Below, in pieces: positions 39,665 through 49,305 of a stretch of DNA of 64,000 nt; positions within the stretch are counted from its first letter, which is position 1; each line of letters opens with the position of its first letter. The position numbers and the translations under genes are program-made. The notes below the pieces were generated by a model. The model made no database searches and was not told the DNA's origin. It was given only the letters and a program-made list of their open reading frames with translations. The stretch is taken from NCBI GenBank assembly GCA_049841135.1, contig JASGHK010000004.1:1-64000 (forward strand). The letters are read 5' to 3'. The stretch is from JACRCT01 sp049841135. Lineage in GTDB: Bacteria > Myxococcota > Myxococcia > Myxococcales > UBA5297.

Positions 39665-40711
39665 ATGAGCCCCACCGTCCCGCCGAAGAAGAAGCACCAC
39701 CGGGACGGCGGCTTCCAGCACAACTACCTGGAGTTCCGGCGCAAGCGCCTGGGCGAGCTGCTGCGCTGGCGCTGGGAGGCCTGGCAGCGCGGCCTGCCTC
39801 CGCCGCCTTCGACGCCCATCCCGGTCATCGCACCCGACCTGGCCTTCATCCACGCCAACGCGAAGGCCGGCGCGGCGATGCAGCCGGCGGCCACCTGGAT
39901 CGGCCACATCACGGTGCTGGTGCAGGTCGGCGGGCTGAACATCCTGACCGATCCGGTGTTCTACGCAGCGCGCCTCGCCGGCGCAGTTCGCCGGCCCGAA
40001 GCGCTGGACGCCGCCGGGCCTGACGCTGGAGCAGCTGCCGCACATCGACGTGGTGCTGCTGTCCCACAACCACTACGACCACCTCGACGAGCCCAGCACG
40101 CACCACTTCGCGCGCCAGGCCGGCGGGGCGCCGTTGTACTTCGTGCCCTTGGGCTTGAAGGCCTGGATGGCCAAGCGCCGCATCACGCGGGTGGTCGAGA
40201 TGGACTGGTGGGACGAGCACGTGCTGGACAACGGCGTCAGCGTGACGCTGACACCGGCCCAGCACTGGTCCTCGCGCACGCTGACCGATGCGCTGCGCAC
40301 GCTGTGGGGCGGCTACCGCGGTGCTGGCGCCGGACTGCCACCTCTACTTCGCCGGCGACACGGCCTATTCGCCGGACTTCACGGACATCCGCCGCCACTT
40401 CATCGAGCGCCAGACGCCCGCCCGCGGCGGCGGCTTTGACCTGGCGCTGCTGCCCATCGGCGCCTACGAGCCGCGCTCGTTCATGAAGGACCAGCACTGC
40501 AACCCGGCCGAGTCGGTGCAGATCCACCTCGACCTCGGCGCAAAGAAATCGCTGGGCGTGCACTGGGGCTGCTTCCAGCTGACCAGACGAGCCGCTGGAC
40601 CAGCCGCCGCAGGACCTGGCCGCGGCGCGGGTCGAGCGCGGCATCGCCGCGGACGACTTCTTCACGCTGGCTGTGGGCCAGACGTGGAAGATCCCTCCAC
40701 GATCTGCCTGA
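39665..40711 (+). CDS. Metallo-beta-lactamase-fold hydrolase (NAPE-PLD/UlaG-like), frameshifted
   Basis: The start MSPTVPPKKKHHRDGG is followed by LEFRRKRLGELLRWRWEAW, WIGHITVLVQVGGLNILTDP and the metal motif LLSHNHYDHLDEPS (HxHxDH). DCHLYFAGDTAYSPDFTDI gives the next metal ligand and LGVHWGCFQLT the final His. This order matches N-acyl-phosphatidylethanolamine phospholipase D-like enzymes. Three or four indels are present; corrected length is ~345 residues. The natural substrate in bacteria is unclear. Its last ~50 bases overlap the convergent mscS. Confidence 0.85.
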
Positions 40712-41976
40712 CCACGCGCTGCGAGCGCGGCACCTCGATGCCCGCGGCGCCCAGCACGCGCAGGATCGCCAGGTTGACGTCCGAGCGCACCGTCAGCTGG
40801 TTCTTGTCCGGATCGGCGATCCAGAACTGCACCGTCAACTCCAGGCCGTCGGGCGTGAAGTTGCTCAGTTGCACCAAGGGTTCGGGGTCGCGCACCACAC
40901 GTTGCACCTCCAGCACGGCGGCGGCCACCCGCGGGCGCAGCGCATCGACATCGGTGCCGTAGGGCACCTGCACCACGGACTGCAGCATCGTCTTGGTATC
41001 GGCACGCGAGGCGTTCTCCACGCGCTGCGTGATCAGCAGCTCGTTGGGCACCAGCGACTCGCGGCCGTTGCTGGCGCGGATCACCGTGTAGCGGGTGCTG
41101 ATGTCGGTGATACGGCCCTCGAAGCTGTCCACCTTCACCAGGTCGCCGATGCGCAGCGCACGCTCGGCCAGGATGACGAAGCCCGAGACGTAGTTCGAGG
41201 CCAGCTTCTGCAGCCCGAAGCCCAGGCCGACACCGACCGCACCGCTGAGCACCGACAACGCCGTCAGGTCGATGCCCGCAGCCGACAGCGCCATCAGCAG
41301 CCCGACGAAGAGCATCACCGCACGCAGCGCGTTGGCGGCGATCTTGCGCGTCGACAGGTCCTGCACCGAGGCACCACGCAGCAGCCGTGTCTCCAGCGCC
41401 GAGGACAGCCACAGGGACACGATGAGCACGGTGATCGCGCTCAGCGAGCCCTCGACCACGTTGCGCAGGGTCAGCTGGGTGGCGCCGATCTTCCAGCTGA
41501 TGGCGTCCATCTCCTCCAGCAGCCAGGGCATCACGCCGGTGATCCACAGCACGACGACGATCCAGGCGCCCCAGGAGAAGGAGCGCTCGACCACACGCAT
41601 CAGGTTGGAGTTGGGGAAGGCCGCCTTCAGCACCCGCACCGTCAGCCGGATCAGCGCCAGCGAGGTCAGGATGGGGATCGCCAGCTTGAAGACGGCGATG
41701 GGCAGTTCACCGGCCAGCAGCTCGCGCGCGCCCAGGCCCAGCAGCGCGGCCAGCACCGGGAAGAAGACGCCGTCGATGATGCGCTGGCCGAACCAGATCG
41801 AGCCCTGCAGCACCTGGCTGCCGCGCACCAGGCGGGCGATGCCCCAGGCGATAGAAGAGGCAGCCGACCAGCACGGCCAGCTCGGTCAGCGCGGTGGGCT
41901 TGGTGAGGTCATCGGCGAGCTTGAGCAGCTCGTCGGGGCTGAAGACGTGGTGTTTGATGTTCGGGGTCAGTGCCAT
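40662..41976 (-). CDS. MscS-family mechanosensitive channel, one frameshift near the start
   Basis: The ~437-residue protein begins MALTPNIKHHVFSPDELLKL (41976). It has about six TM helices, including GVFFPVLAALLGLGARELLA, SLALIRLTVRVLKAAF and SAITVLIVSLWLSSALETRL. The pore helix is LTALSVLSGAVGVGLGFGLQ, with KLASNYVSGFVILAERALRI and GDLVKVDSFEGRITDISTRY in the beta domain. A base is gained or lost near 41,850. Such larger MscS homologues release osmolytes on hypo-osmotic shock. Its 3' end overlaps the MBL-fold gene. Confidence 0.9.
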
Positions 41977-42021
41977 GCAGAGGAGCTTACCGCCTGCACG
42001 AAGCTGCCCGCCAAGAACGGA

Positions 42022-42981
42022 TCAGGCCGACTGCAGCGGCAGCGGCTGGTTGCTCAGCACGCGCAGATGAGCCTCCACGCTGCGCGCCAAGGCACCCAGG
42101 TTGTAGCCGCCCTCGAGGCAGGACACGAGGCGCCCGTCGGCGAACCGGCGTGCGATGTCCATCACCCGCATCGTGATCCATTCGTAGTCGGCCTCGACCA
42201 GGCCCAGCTGCGCCAGCCCGTCGTCGCGGTGCGCGTCGAAGCCGGCCGAGACGAAGACCATCTGCGGCTTGAAGCGCTCCAGCGCCGGGATCCACTGGGT
42301 CTCGATGACGTCGCGGATCTCCATGCCGCGGGTACGCGGCGGGATGGGCACGTTGATCATGTTCGACGCCGGGTTCTCGGTGCCCGAGTACGGATACAGC
42401 GGGTGCTGGAAGAAGCTGACCATCAGCACGCGCTCGTCGCCGGCCAGGATGTCCTCGGTGCCGTTGCCGTGGTGCACGTCGAAGTCCACCACCGCCACGC
42501 GCTGCAGGCCGCGCACGTCCAGCGCATGGCGGGCGGCGATGGCCACGTTGTTGAAGAAGCAGAAGCCCATGGCCTGGCGGCGCGTAGCGTGGTGGCCGGG
42601 CGGGCGCACCGCGCAGAAGGCGTTGGCGGCCTCGCCGTCGATCACGGCGTCGGTAGCGGCCACCGCGGCGCCGGCGGCGTGCAGCGCGGCTTCCAGGCTA
42701 CCGGGGCCGACCCAGGTGTCCGGGTCCACCGCACGCGTCTTGCCGGAAGCGGCCACCTGGGCCATGAAGTCGGAGAGGTTGGCGACATAGCCGGCCTCGT
42801 GGGCCAGGCCGAGGTCGCTGGTCTGGGCCGGTGGCGCCTCGCGCCGCGCCAGATGCGCGCCCAGGCCGCTGGCCTGCAGCATCTGCTCGATGGCCTGCAG
42901 GCGCTCGGGGCACTCGGGGTGGCCGTCGCCCATGTCGTGCTCGAGGCAGGCCGGATGGGTATAGAAGGCGGTAGGTGCCAT
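42022..42981 (-). CDS. Histone-deacetylase-like amidohydrolase
   Basis: The 319-residue enzyme (MAPTAFYTHPACLEHDMGDG) is a class II HDAC/acetylpolyamine amidohydrolase. Active-site motifs are CAVRPPGHHATRRQAMGFCF (charge-relay His pair), VVDFDVHHGNGTEDIL (Zn ligands Asp and His), FVSAGFDAHRDDGLAQ (third ligand Asp) and CLEGGYNLGAL with the catalytic Tyr. The frame is intact. I chose the start at 42981 because the HPAC motif is near the N-terminus in homologues; an ATG 15 codons upstream (43026) is possible. It is divergent from moxR. Confidence 0.93.
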   Translation of the reverse strand: MAPTAFYTHPACLEHDMGDGHPECPERLQAIEQMLQASGLGAHLARREAPPAQTSDLGLAHEAGYVANLSDFMAQVAASGKTRAVDPDTWVGPGSLEAALHAAGAAVAATDAVIDGEAANAFCAVRPPGHHATRRQAMGFCFFNNVAIAARHALDVRGLQRVAVVDFDVHHGNGTEDILAGDERVLMVSFFQHPLYPYSGTENPASNMINVPIPPRTRGMEIRDVIETQWIPALERFKPQMVFVSAGFDAHRDDGLAQLGLVEADYEWITMRVMDIARRFADGRLVSCLEGGYNLGALARSVEAHLRVLSNQPLPLQSA

Positions 42982-43083
42982 AGCACGCTCAGGCTTGAAC
43001 AGACGACGGATGCCGGACAACAACATGGAATCTTGAGCGTTGATCGATCGGCCGGCTTTTGCTGCACCTGCTAAGGTCGCGGG

Positions 43084-44018
<935 letters not shown>

Positions 44019-44046
44019 AACTCCCTTGCCTCCCGTCGCGGACTCC

Positions 44047-45072
44047 ATGATCCCGGCCGCCCCCGCGTTGTCCGACGTCGACCCCGCGCCGCGGTCCCCG
44101 CTGGACCTGCCGCGGCGCCTGCGGCAGTTCTGGAACGCGCGCCATCCGCGCAAGGACAACCTGCAGCTGCACCACGGCAACGTCTACATCCTGCCCACGC
44201 GCGCCGGCTGGGTGTTCTCCGCGGTGCTGCTGGTGCTGCTGCTGTCGTCGATCAACTTCCAGCTCAACCTGGGCTACCTGCTGACCTTCCTGCTGGGGGG
44301 CAGCGCAGTCGTCTCGCTGCACATGACCCACCGCACGCTGCGCGGCCTGTCCTTGCACCTGCGCGAGCCGCAGCCGGTGCACGCGGGCGAGGCCGCCGTC
44401 GTGGAAGCGGTGCTGGACAACACCGACACCCGCGCCCGCCCCGCCCTGGGCCTGCGCGTGGGCGACAAGGCCGCCGATCCCGCCGCCTGGACCTGGGTGG
44501 ACGTGCCCGGCATGGGCAGCGCCACGGTGCACCTGAGCGTCGCGGCCGACCGCCGCGGTCGCTACCCGCTGCCGCGCATCACCATCCACACGCGCTTTCC
44601 CTTCGGCCTCTTCCACGCCTGGTCCATCTGGCGTCCGGCAGCCGAGGTGCTGGTGTGGCCCGCGCCGGAACGCCCGGCCCCGCCGCTGGCCGGTGGCCCC
44701 CAGGCCAGCGGCAACCATCCGCGCTCGCGCATCCTGGCCGGCGACGAGGTCGACGGCGTGCGCGACTGGCGACGCGGCGACCCGCTGCGCCTGGTGGCCT
44801 GGAAGAAATCCACCCGCACGCTGGCCGCCACCGGCACCCTCGTCAGCCGCGACCGCGAGACCCGGGTGCAGCAGGATCTCTGGCTGGACTGGACCAGCGC
44901 CGCGCCGCTGCCGCCCGAAGCCCGGTTGTCGCGCCTGACGGCCTGGATCTGGTCGGCCGACCGCGGCGACCTGGCCTATGGCCTGCGCCTGCCCGGCCAG
45001 CAGATCGAGCCCTCCACCGGCGACCTGCACCGGCTGCGCTGCCTGGAAGCGCTGGCGATGTGGCGGGGGTGA
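44047..45072 (+). CDS. DUF58-domain membrane protein
   Basis: The 341-residue protein (MIPAAPALSDVDPAPRSPLD) has two adjacent membrane helices (GWVFSAVLLVLLLSSI and LGYLLTFLLGGSAVVSL). A large soluble part contains the DUF58 motif RILAGDEVDGVRDWRRGDPL. Its C-terminal VWA-like part is QQDLWLDWTSAAPLPPEARL. DUF58 proteins are the usual partners of MoxR ATPases. The stop at 45070-45072 is 2 bases before the tgpA ATG, so the two are co-translated. Confidence 0.92.
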   Translation: MIPAAPALSDVDPAPRSPLDLPRRLRQFWNARHPRKDNLQLHHGNVYILPTRAGWVFSAVLLVLLLSSINFQLNLGYLLTFLLGGSAVVSLHMTHRTLRGLSLHLREPQPVHAGEAAVVEAVLDNTDTRARPALGLRVGDKAADPAAWTWVDVPGMGSATVHLSVAADRRGRYPLPRITIHTRFPFGLFHAWSIWRPAAEVLVWPAPERPAPPLAGGPQASGNHPRSRILAGDEVDGVRDWRRGDPLRLVAWKKSTRTLAATGTLVSRDRETRVQQDLWLDWTSAAPLPPEARLSRLTAWIWSADRGDLAYGLRLPGQQIEPSTGDLHRLRCLEALAMWRG

Positions 45073-45074
45073 CG

Positions 45075-47192
45075 ATGAGCGCCGAAGCCCGCATCGCCCA
45101 GACCCCGATGGCCACCGCCAACGGCCGGCGCAGCGGCCTGGCCCGCGACAACCGCGACGTGCTCTTCCTGCTGGCCGTCATCGGCTGGACGGTGGCACCG
45201 CATGCCGCGCGGCTGCCGGCCTGGGCCACCGCCTTCGCCGCCATCGCCCTTCTGTGGCGCGGCGTGCTGGCCTGGCGCGACGGCCCGCTGCCCAGCCGCT
45301 TCTTCCTCGGCTTCCTGCTGCTGCTGTCCTGCGGGCTGACCTGGTGGAGCCACCGCACGCTGCTGGGCCAGGAGCCGGGCGTCACGCTGGTGGTGGCGCT
45401 GACCGCACTGAAGACGCTGGAGCTGCGCGCGCGGCGCGACGCCTTCGTCGTCTTCTTCCTCGGCTTCTTCCTGATCCTCACGCAGTTCCTGTACTCACAG
45501 AGCCTGCTCACAGCGGCCACGATGCTCCTCGCGGTATGGGGCCTGCTGACCTCGCTGACCCTGGCCAACCTGCCGGTGGGCCGCCCCCGCGTGCGCGACG
45601 CCGCCGCGCTGGCCGCCCGCACCGCCGCGCTGGGTGCACCCATCATGATCGTGCTGTTCATGCTGTTCCCGCGCCTGCCGCCGCTGTGGGGCAGGCCGCA
45701 GGACGCGATGGCCAACACCGGCCTGTCGGGCCAGATGACCATGGGCCAGATCGCCGAGATGGCGCTGGACGACTCCATCGCGATGCGTGTGCGCTTCCTC
45801 GGCGGAAAGCGTCCCCTCGCAACCCGCGATGTACTTCCGCGGCCCGGTGCTGACGAACTTCGACGGATTGCGCTGGCGCGAGACGCCCTACCCGTACTCC
45901 CACCGCGCGCTGAGCACGGCCGAGGCGGTCACGGTCGCCGGCGAGCCGATGGAATACGAGATGACGCTGGAGCCCACGCGGCAGAGCACGCTGCCGCTGC
46001 TGGAGGCCACCCCGTTCAAGCCAGAGCTCGAAGGCGACCATCCGCCGCGCCTGATGCAGCGAGGCATGCAGTGGCAGACGGTGCTGCCGGTGACCGACCG
46101 CATGCGACTGCGGGCGCGGGCATGGCTGGCCTTCCGTGCCGGAGCCGAAGCCAGCGAATCCATGTTGGCCGAACACGTCGAGCTGCCTGCCGGACGCAAC
46201 CCGCGCACCCTGGCCTGGGCCCGGCAGCTGCGCAGCCACCCGGCCTTCGCACAGGCCAATCCGGCCACGCTGACGCGGGCGGTGCTGGGCCACATCCGGC
46301 GCGAGAGCTACCGCTACACCCTCAGCCCCGGCACCTACGGCATCGAGGCCATCGACGAGTTCTGGTTCGACCGCCGCGCCGGCTTCTGCGAGCACTTCGC
46401 AGCCGCCTACGTCGTGATCATGCGCGCCATGGGCGTGCCGGCACGCGTCGTCACCGGTTTCCAGGGTGGCGAGCTGAACCCGGTCGACGGCTGACCTGGA
46501 CCGTGCGCAACAGCGACGCCCACGCCTGGGCGGAGTATTGGCAGGAGGGCCTGGGCTGGGTGCGCGTGGACCCGACCGCGGCGGTGAACCCCGCGCGGGT
46601 GGAACGCGGTCGCCGCCTGGAGGCGCCACCGACCATCGTCGGCAGCACGCTGACGGCCATCAATCCGGCCTTCGGCCAGCAGCTGCGCAACTTCTGGGAT
46701 GCGATGAACAACACCTGGAACCAGTCGGTGCTGAACTACTCCCAGGGCCGCCAGCTCGACGTGCTGCGCCGCCTGGGCCTGGACGCCGAGGACTGGACCG
46801 ACCTGGCACGCGCCCTGGTCATCGCGTTGACCAACCTGAGCCTGGCCGCGCTGGTGTGGGCCTGGTGGGAACGCCGGCGCTTCGACCCCTGGCTGGTGTC
46901 CTATGCCCAGGTCCGCGGCCTGCTGGAGCGCGTGGACATCGAGGCCCCCGCGCATCAACCGCCGCTGACCCTGGCGCGCCAGCTGCGCAAGGAATACGGC
47001 CGCGCTGCGCTGCCGCTGGTGAGCGAGCTGGAGCAGCTCGATGCCCTGCGCTACGGACCGCAGGATGCCAACCTGCCGCGCCACCCCTCGCGCCGCCAGC
47101 GGCGCCGGCTGCTGGCCGCGGCCAGGGCACTCGTGCGTGCGATACAGGCGCACCGCAGCGCCACCGCCACGCAGCAGGCGGCCCAGGGGTAG
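45075..47192 (+). CDS. TgpA-like DUF3488 transmembrane transglutaminase, two frameshifts
   Basis: The ~705-residue protein has five or six N-terminal TM helices (VLFLLAVIGWTVAPHAARL, FFLGFLLLLSCGLTWWS, FVVFFLGFFLILTQFLY, LGAPIMIVLFMLFPRLPPLW). A periplasmic transglutaminase-like domain follows, with Cys in RRAGFCEHFAAAYVVIMRAM, His in NSDAHAWAEYWQEG and Asp in WVRVDPTAAVNP. One more TM helix (LVIALTNLSLAALVWAWW) precedes a C-terminal DUF4129-like tail. The frame changes near 45,815 and returns near 46,490. The family is needed for growth in Pseudomonas; its substrate is unsettled. It is the third gene of moxR-DUF58-tgpA. Confidence 0.93.
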   Translation: MSAEARIAQTPMATANGRRSGLARDNRDVLFLLAVIGWTVAPHAARLPAWATAFAAIALLWRGVLAWRDGPLPSRFFLGFLLLLSCGLTWWSHRTLLGQEPGVTLVVALTALKTLELRARRDAFVVFFLGFFLILTQFLYSQSLLTAATMLLAVWGLLTSLTLANLPVGRPRVRDAAALAARTAALGAPIMIVLFMLFPRLPPLWGRPQDAMANTGLSGQMTMGQIAEMALDDSIAMRVRFLGGKRPLATRDVLPRPGADELRRIALARDALPVLPPRAEHGRGGHGRRRADGIRDDAGAHAAEHAAAAGGHPVQARARRRPSAAPDAARHAVADGAAGDRPHATAGAGMAGLPCRSRSQRIHVGRTRRAACRTQPAHPGLGPAAAQPPGLRTGQSGHADAGGAGPHPARELPLHPQPRHLRHRGHRRVLVRPPRRLLRALRSRLRRDHARHGRAGTRRHRFPGWRAEPGRRLTWTVRNSDAHAWAEYWQEGLGWVRVDPTAAVNPARVERGRRLEAPPTIVGSTLTAINPAFGQQLRNFWDAMNNTWNQSVLNYSQGRQLDVLRRLGLDAEDWTDLARALVIALTNLSLAALVWAWWERRRFDPWLVSYAQVRGLLERVDIEAPAHQPPLTLARQLRKEYGRAALPLVSELEQLDALRYGPQDANLPRHPSRRQRRRLLAAARALVRAIQAHRSATATQQAAQG

Positions 47193-47287
47193 CGAGGCCG
47201 CAACGCGCGTGCGACGCATGCCGCGAAGGTCGCGCGTCCTCGGATAGGCTCGGGGCCCCGCTTCCCTTCCGCTGCCGTCCCCTGCCG

Positions 47288-48568
47288 ATGACCCGCCTGC
47301 GCTCCGACGACCCGTCCGCCGCCTTCCCGCCTGCCTCCTCGCACGCCACGCCTTCCGCAGCCCTGGGCCTCCTGGCTTGTGCGGCGGCCTGGGCAGTCGT
47401 GGCTTGCCAGAGCGCGCCGGCGCCGCAGCCGGTGCAGGCCGCGGCAACCGAGCCGGCCGCGGCACCCAGCGCACCGGCGTCCGGTCCCATCGCGCCGCCG
47501 CCCGCCGACGAGGCCCGTGCGAGCGGGGTCGCCGCAACGGGCCTGCCGCAGGCGCGGTCGCTGGAAGAGGCCCGGCAGGAGCAGGCCGTGGCCCCCGTTG
47601 CGCAGGCCGCCGCCCCTGCCGAGCCGGGCCGCTACGGGCAACGCGCCGATGTCGCACGCTGGATCGCCGAGGTCGCCCAGCGCCACCAGCTGGATCCCGC
47701 ATGGGTGGCCCAGGCCCTGGGCGAGGCGCGCTACCAGGCCACGGTCGCGCGTGCGGTGCTGCCCTTCCCTGCCGGCACGCCGAAGAACTGGAAGGTCTAT
47801 CGCTCGCGCTTCGTCGAGCCCCGCCGCATCAAGGCCGCACGCGCCTTCGAGCAGGCCAACAGCCGCTGGCTGCAACTGGCCGAGGAACGCTGGGGCGTGC
47901 CCCAGCAAATCATCGTCGGCCTCATCGGCGTCGAAACCATATATGGCCAGCAAATAGGCAGCTGGCGGGCGCTGGACGCGCTGGCGACGCTGGCCTTCGA
48001 TTATCCGGCTGGCGCACCACGCGACCGCAGCCCGTTTTTCCGCAACGAGCTCGAGCAGTTTCTACTCCTGTGCAAGGAGCAGGGCCTGCGGCCGCAGGAT
48101 CCGTCCAGCTCATATGCCGGGGCCCTGGGCCTGCCTCAATTCATGCCCGGTTCATGGCGCCGCTGGGCCATCGATTTCGATGGTGACGGTCACATCGATT
48201 TGTGGCGCAGCCCCGCGGACGCCATCGGCAGCGTGGCCCATTACCTCGCCGAGCACGGCTGGCAGCGGGCCATATCCACGCATTACCCGGTGCGCATACC
48301 GCACGACGCCCAGGCGCTGGCCAAACTGATGGGCCCCGATATCCTGCCCACCTTCCGCCCCGGCCAAATGCGGGACCTGGGTGCCCACCTGCCGCCTGCC
48401 GCCTTCAGCCACCCGGGGCTGCTGGCCCTGGTCAAGCTGGAGAACGGCCACGCCGCGCCCCAGTACGTGCTGGGCACGGAGAATTTCTACGCCATCACCC
48501 GCTACAACCAGTCCAGCATGTATGCAATGGCGGTAATCGAACTGGGGGCGGCGGCCGCCGGCCGTTGA
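47288..48568 (+). CDS. mltB: Lytic murein transglycosylase B (lipoprotein)
   Basis: MltB cleaves peptidoglycan glycan strands to 1,6-anhydro muropeptides at the outer membrane. The 426-residue precursor has a lipoprotein signal ending AVVACQ. An Ala/Pro linker follows, then the SLT domain with PFPAGTPKNWKVYRSRFVEP, the catalytic Glu in IIVGLIGVETIYGQQIGSW, YAGALGLPQFMPGSWRRWAI, DFDGDGHIDLWRSPADAIGS and ENFYAITRYNQSSMYAMAV. The frame is intact. The start at 47288 is chosen because the signal peptide begins there. Confidence 0.94.
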   Translation: MTRLRSDDPSAAFPPASSHATPSAALGLLACAAAWAVVACQSAPAPQPVQAAATEPAAAPSAPASGPIAPPPADEARASGVAATGLPQARSLEEARQEQAVAPVAQAAAPAEPGRYGQRADVARWIAEVAQRHQLDPAWVAQALGEARYQATVARAVLPFPAGTPKNWKVYRSRFVEPRRIKAARAFEQANSRWLQLAEERWGVPQQIIVGLIGVETIYGQQIGSWRALDALATLAFDYPAGAPRDRSPFFRNELEQFLLLCKEQGLRPQDPSSSYAGALGLPQFMPGSWRRWAIDFDGDGHIDLWRSPADAIGSVAHYLAEHGWQRAISTHYPVRIPHDAQALAKLMGPDILPTFRPGQMRDLGAHLPPAAFSHPGLLALVKLENGHAAPQYVLGTENFYAITRYNQSSMYAMAVIELGAAAAGR

Positions 48569-48880
48569 CCGCGGCAACGCAGGAATCCTCGGCAACCATT
48601 AACGCCGGTTGCGTGGAAATACGCAATTTGCGCAATTTCCGCCTGGTCTGTTGCGGCATCCCTCCGCAGGGCGAGGACAAATAGATAGAACTCCCAACCA
48701 GTATCCAGGGCAGCTGGCTATACTTCTTGTCACTTCGGTAAAGGCGGTATCCACCGCCCGTGATCTTTTCCTGCTGGCACCGTCTGCGGGCGTCGTGCAC
48801 GAGTTAGTGAGACACGCGCACCGAAACTGCAGCCCTCGGCGGCGCATTTGCTCCAGCACCAAGACCCAAGGACACGACTC
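48569..48880. promoter_or_regulatory. Leader region upstream of the H-NS-like gene
   Basis: This 312-base stretch is richer in A/T than its surroundings. It contains an inverted repeat GGCGGT-atcc-ACCGCC (48743-48758) about 120 bases before the start, which could be an operator or 5' leader hairpin. H-NS-type genes are often autoregulated. No confident -35/-10 can be named. Confidence 0.45.
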
Positions 48881-49219
48881 ATGAGCTCCTATCAGAATCT
48901 GCTCGCTCAGAAAGCAGCACTGGAAAAGCAGCAGGCCGACCTGGAAAAACAATTGCTCGACGCCCGCCGCGCCGAACGCGCCAGCGTCATCGCCCAAATC
49001 AAGTCCCTGATGGCCGAACACGACCTGAGCGTGGCCGACCTCGGTGGCAAGGTCATCGGCCCCAAGGGCGGCGGCAAATCCAGCCAGGCTGGCCGCAAGG
49101 TGCCGCCGAAGTACCGCAACCCCGCCAGCGGCGAGACCTGGACCGGCCGCGGCCTGCAGCCCAAGTGGGTCCAGGCAGCGCTGGCCTCCGGCAAGAAGCT
49201 GGAAGACTTCGCCATCTGA
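48881..49219 (+). CDS. H-NS histone-like family protein
   Basis: The 112-residue protein MSSYQNLLAQKAALEKQQAD has an N-terminal coiled coil for oligomerisation (residues ~5-55) and a basic linker. The C-terminal DNA-binding motif is KYRNPASGETWTGRGLQPKW (residues ~80-99). It is a nucleoid-associated silencer of A/T-rich DNA. The start at 48881 gives the family N-terminus; an ATG 11 codons upstream is less likely. A strong terminator follows. Confidence 0.94.
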   Translation: MSSYQNLLAQKAALEKQQADLEKQLLDARRAERASVIAQIKSLMAEHDLSVADLGGKVIGPKGGGKSSQAGRKVPPKYRNPASGETWTGRGLQPKWVQAALASGKKLEDFAI

Positions 49220-49261
49220 GGCTGGCTGCGCGTCCAGGCGACTCGCGGCACCAACAATAAA

Positions 49262-49291
49262 AAGGCCGCCCGGATCGCTCCGGGCGGCCTT
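49262..49291. terminator. Bidirectional terminator between the H-NS-like and M16 genes
   Basis: AAGGCCGCCCGG (49262-49273) pairs with CCGGGCGGCCTT (49280-49291). T-rich sequence follows the minus-strand arm (TTTTTATTG), and a weaker run follows on the plus strand. Confidence 0.85.
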
Positions 49292-49305
49292 CTGCGTTTG
49301 CGGCT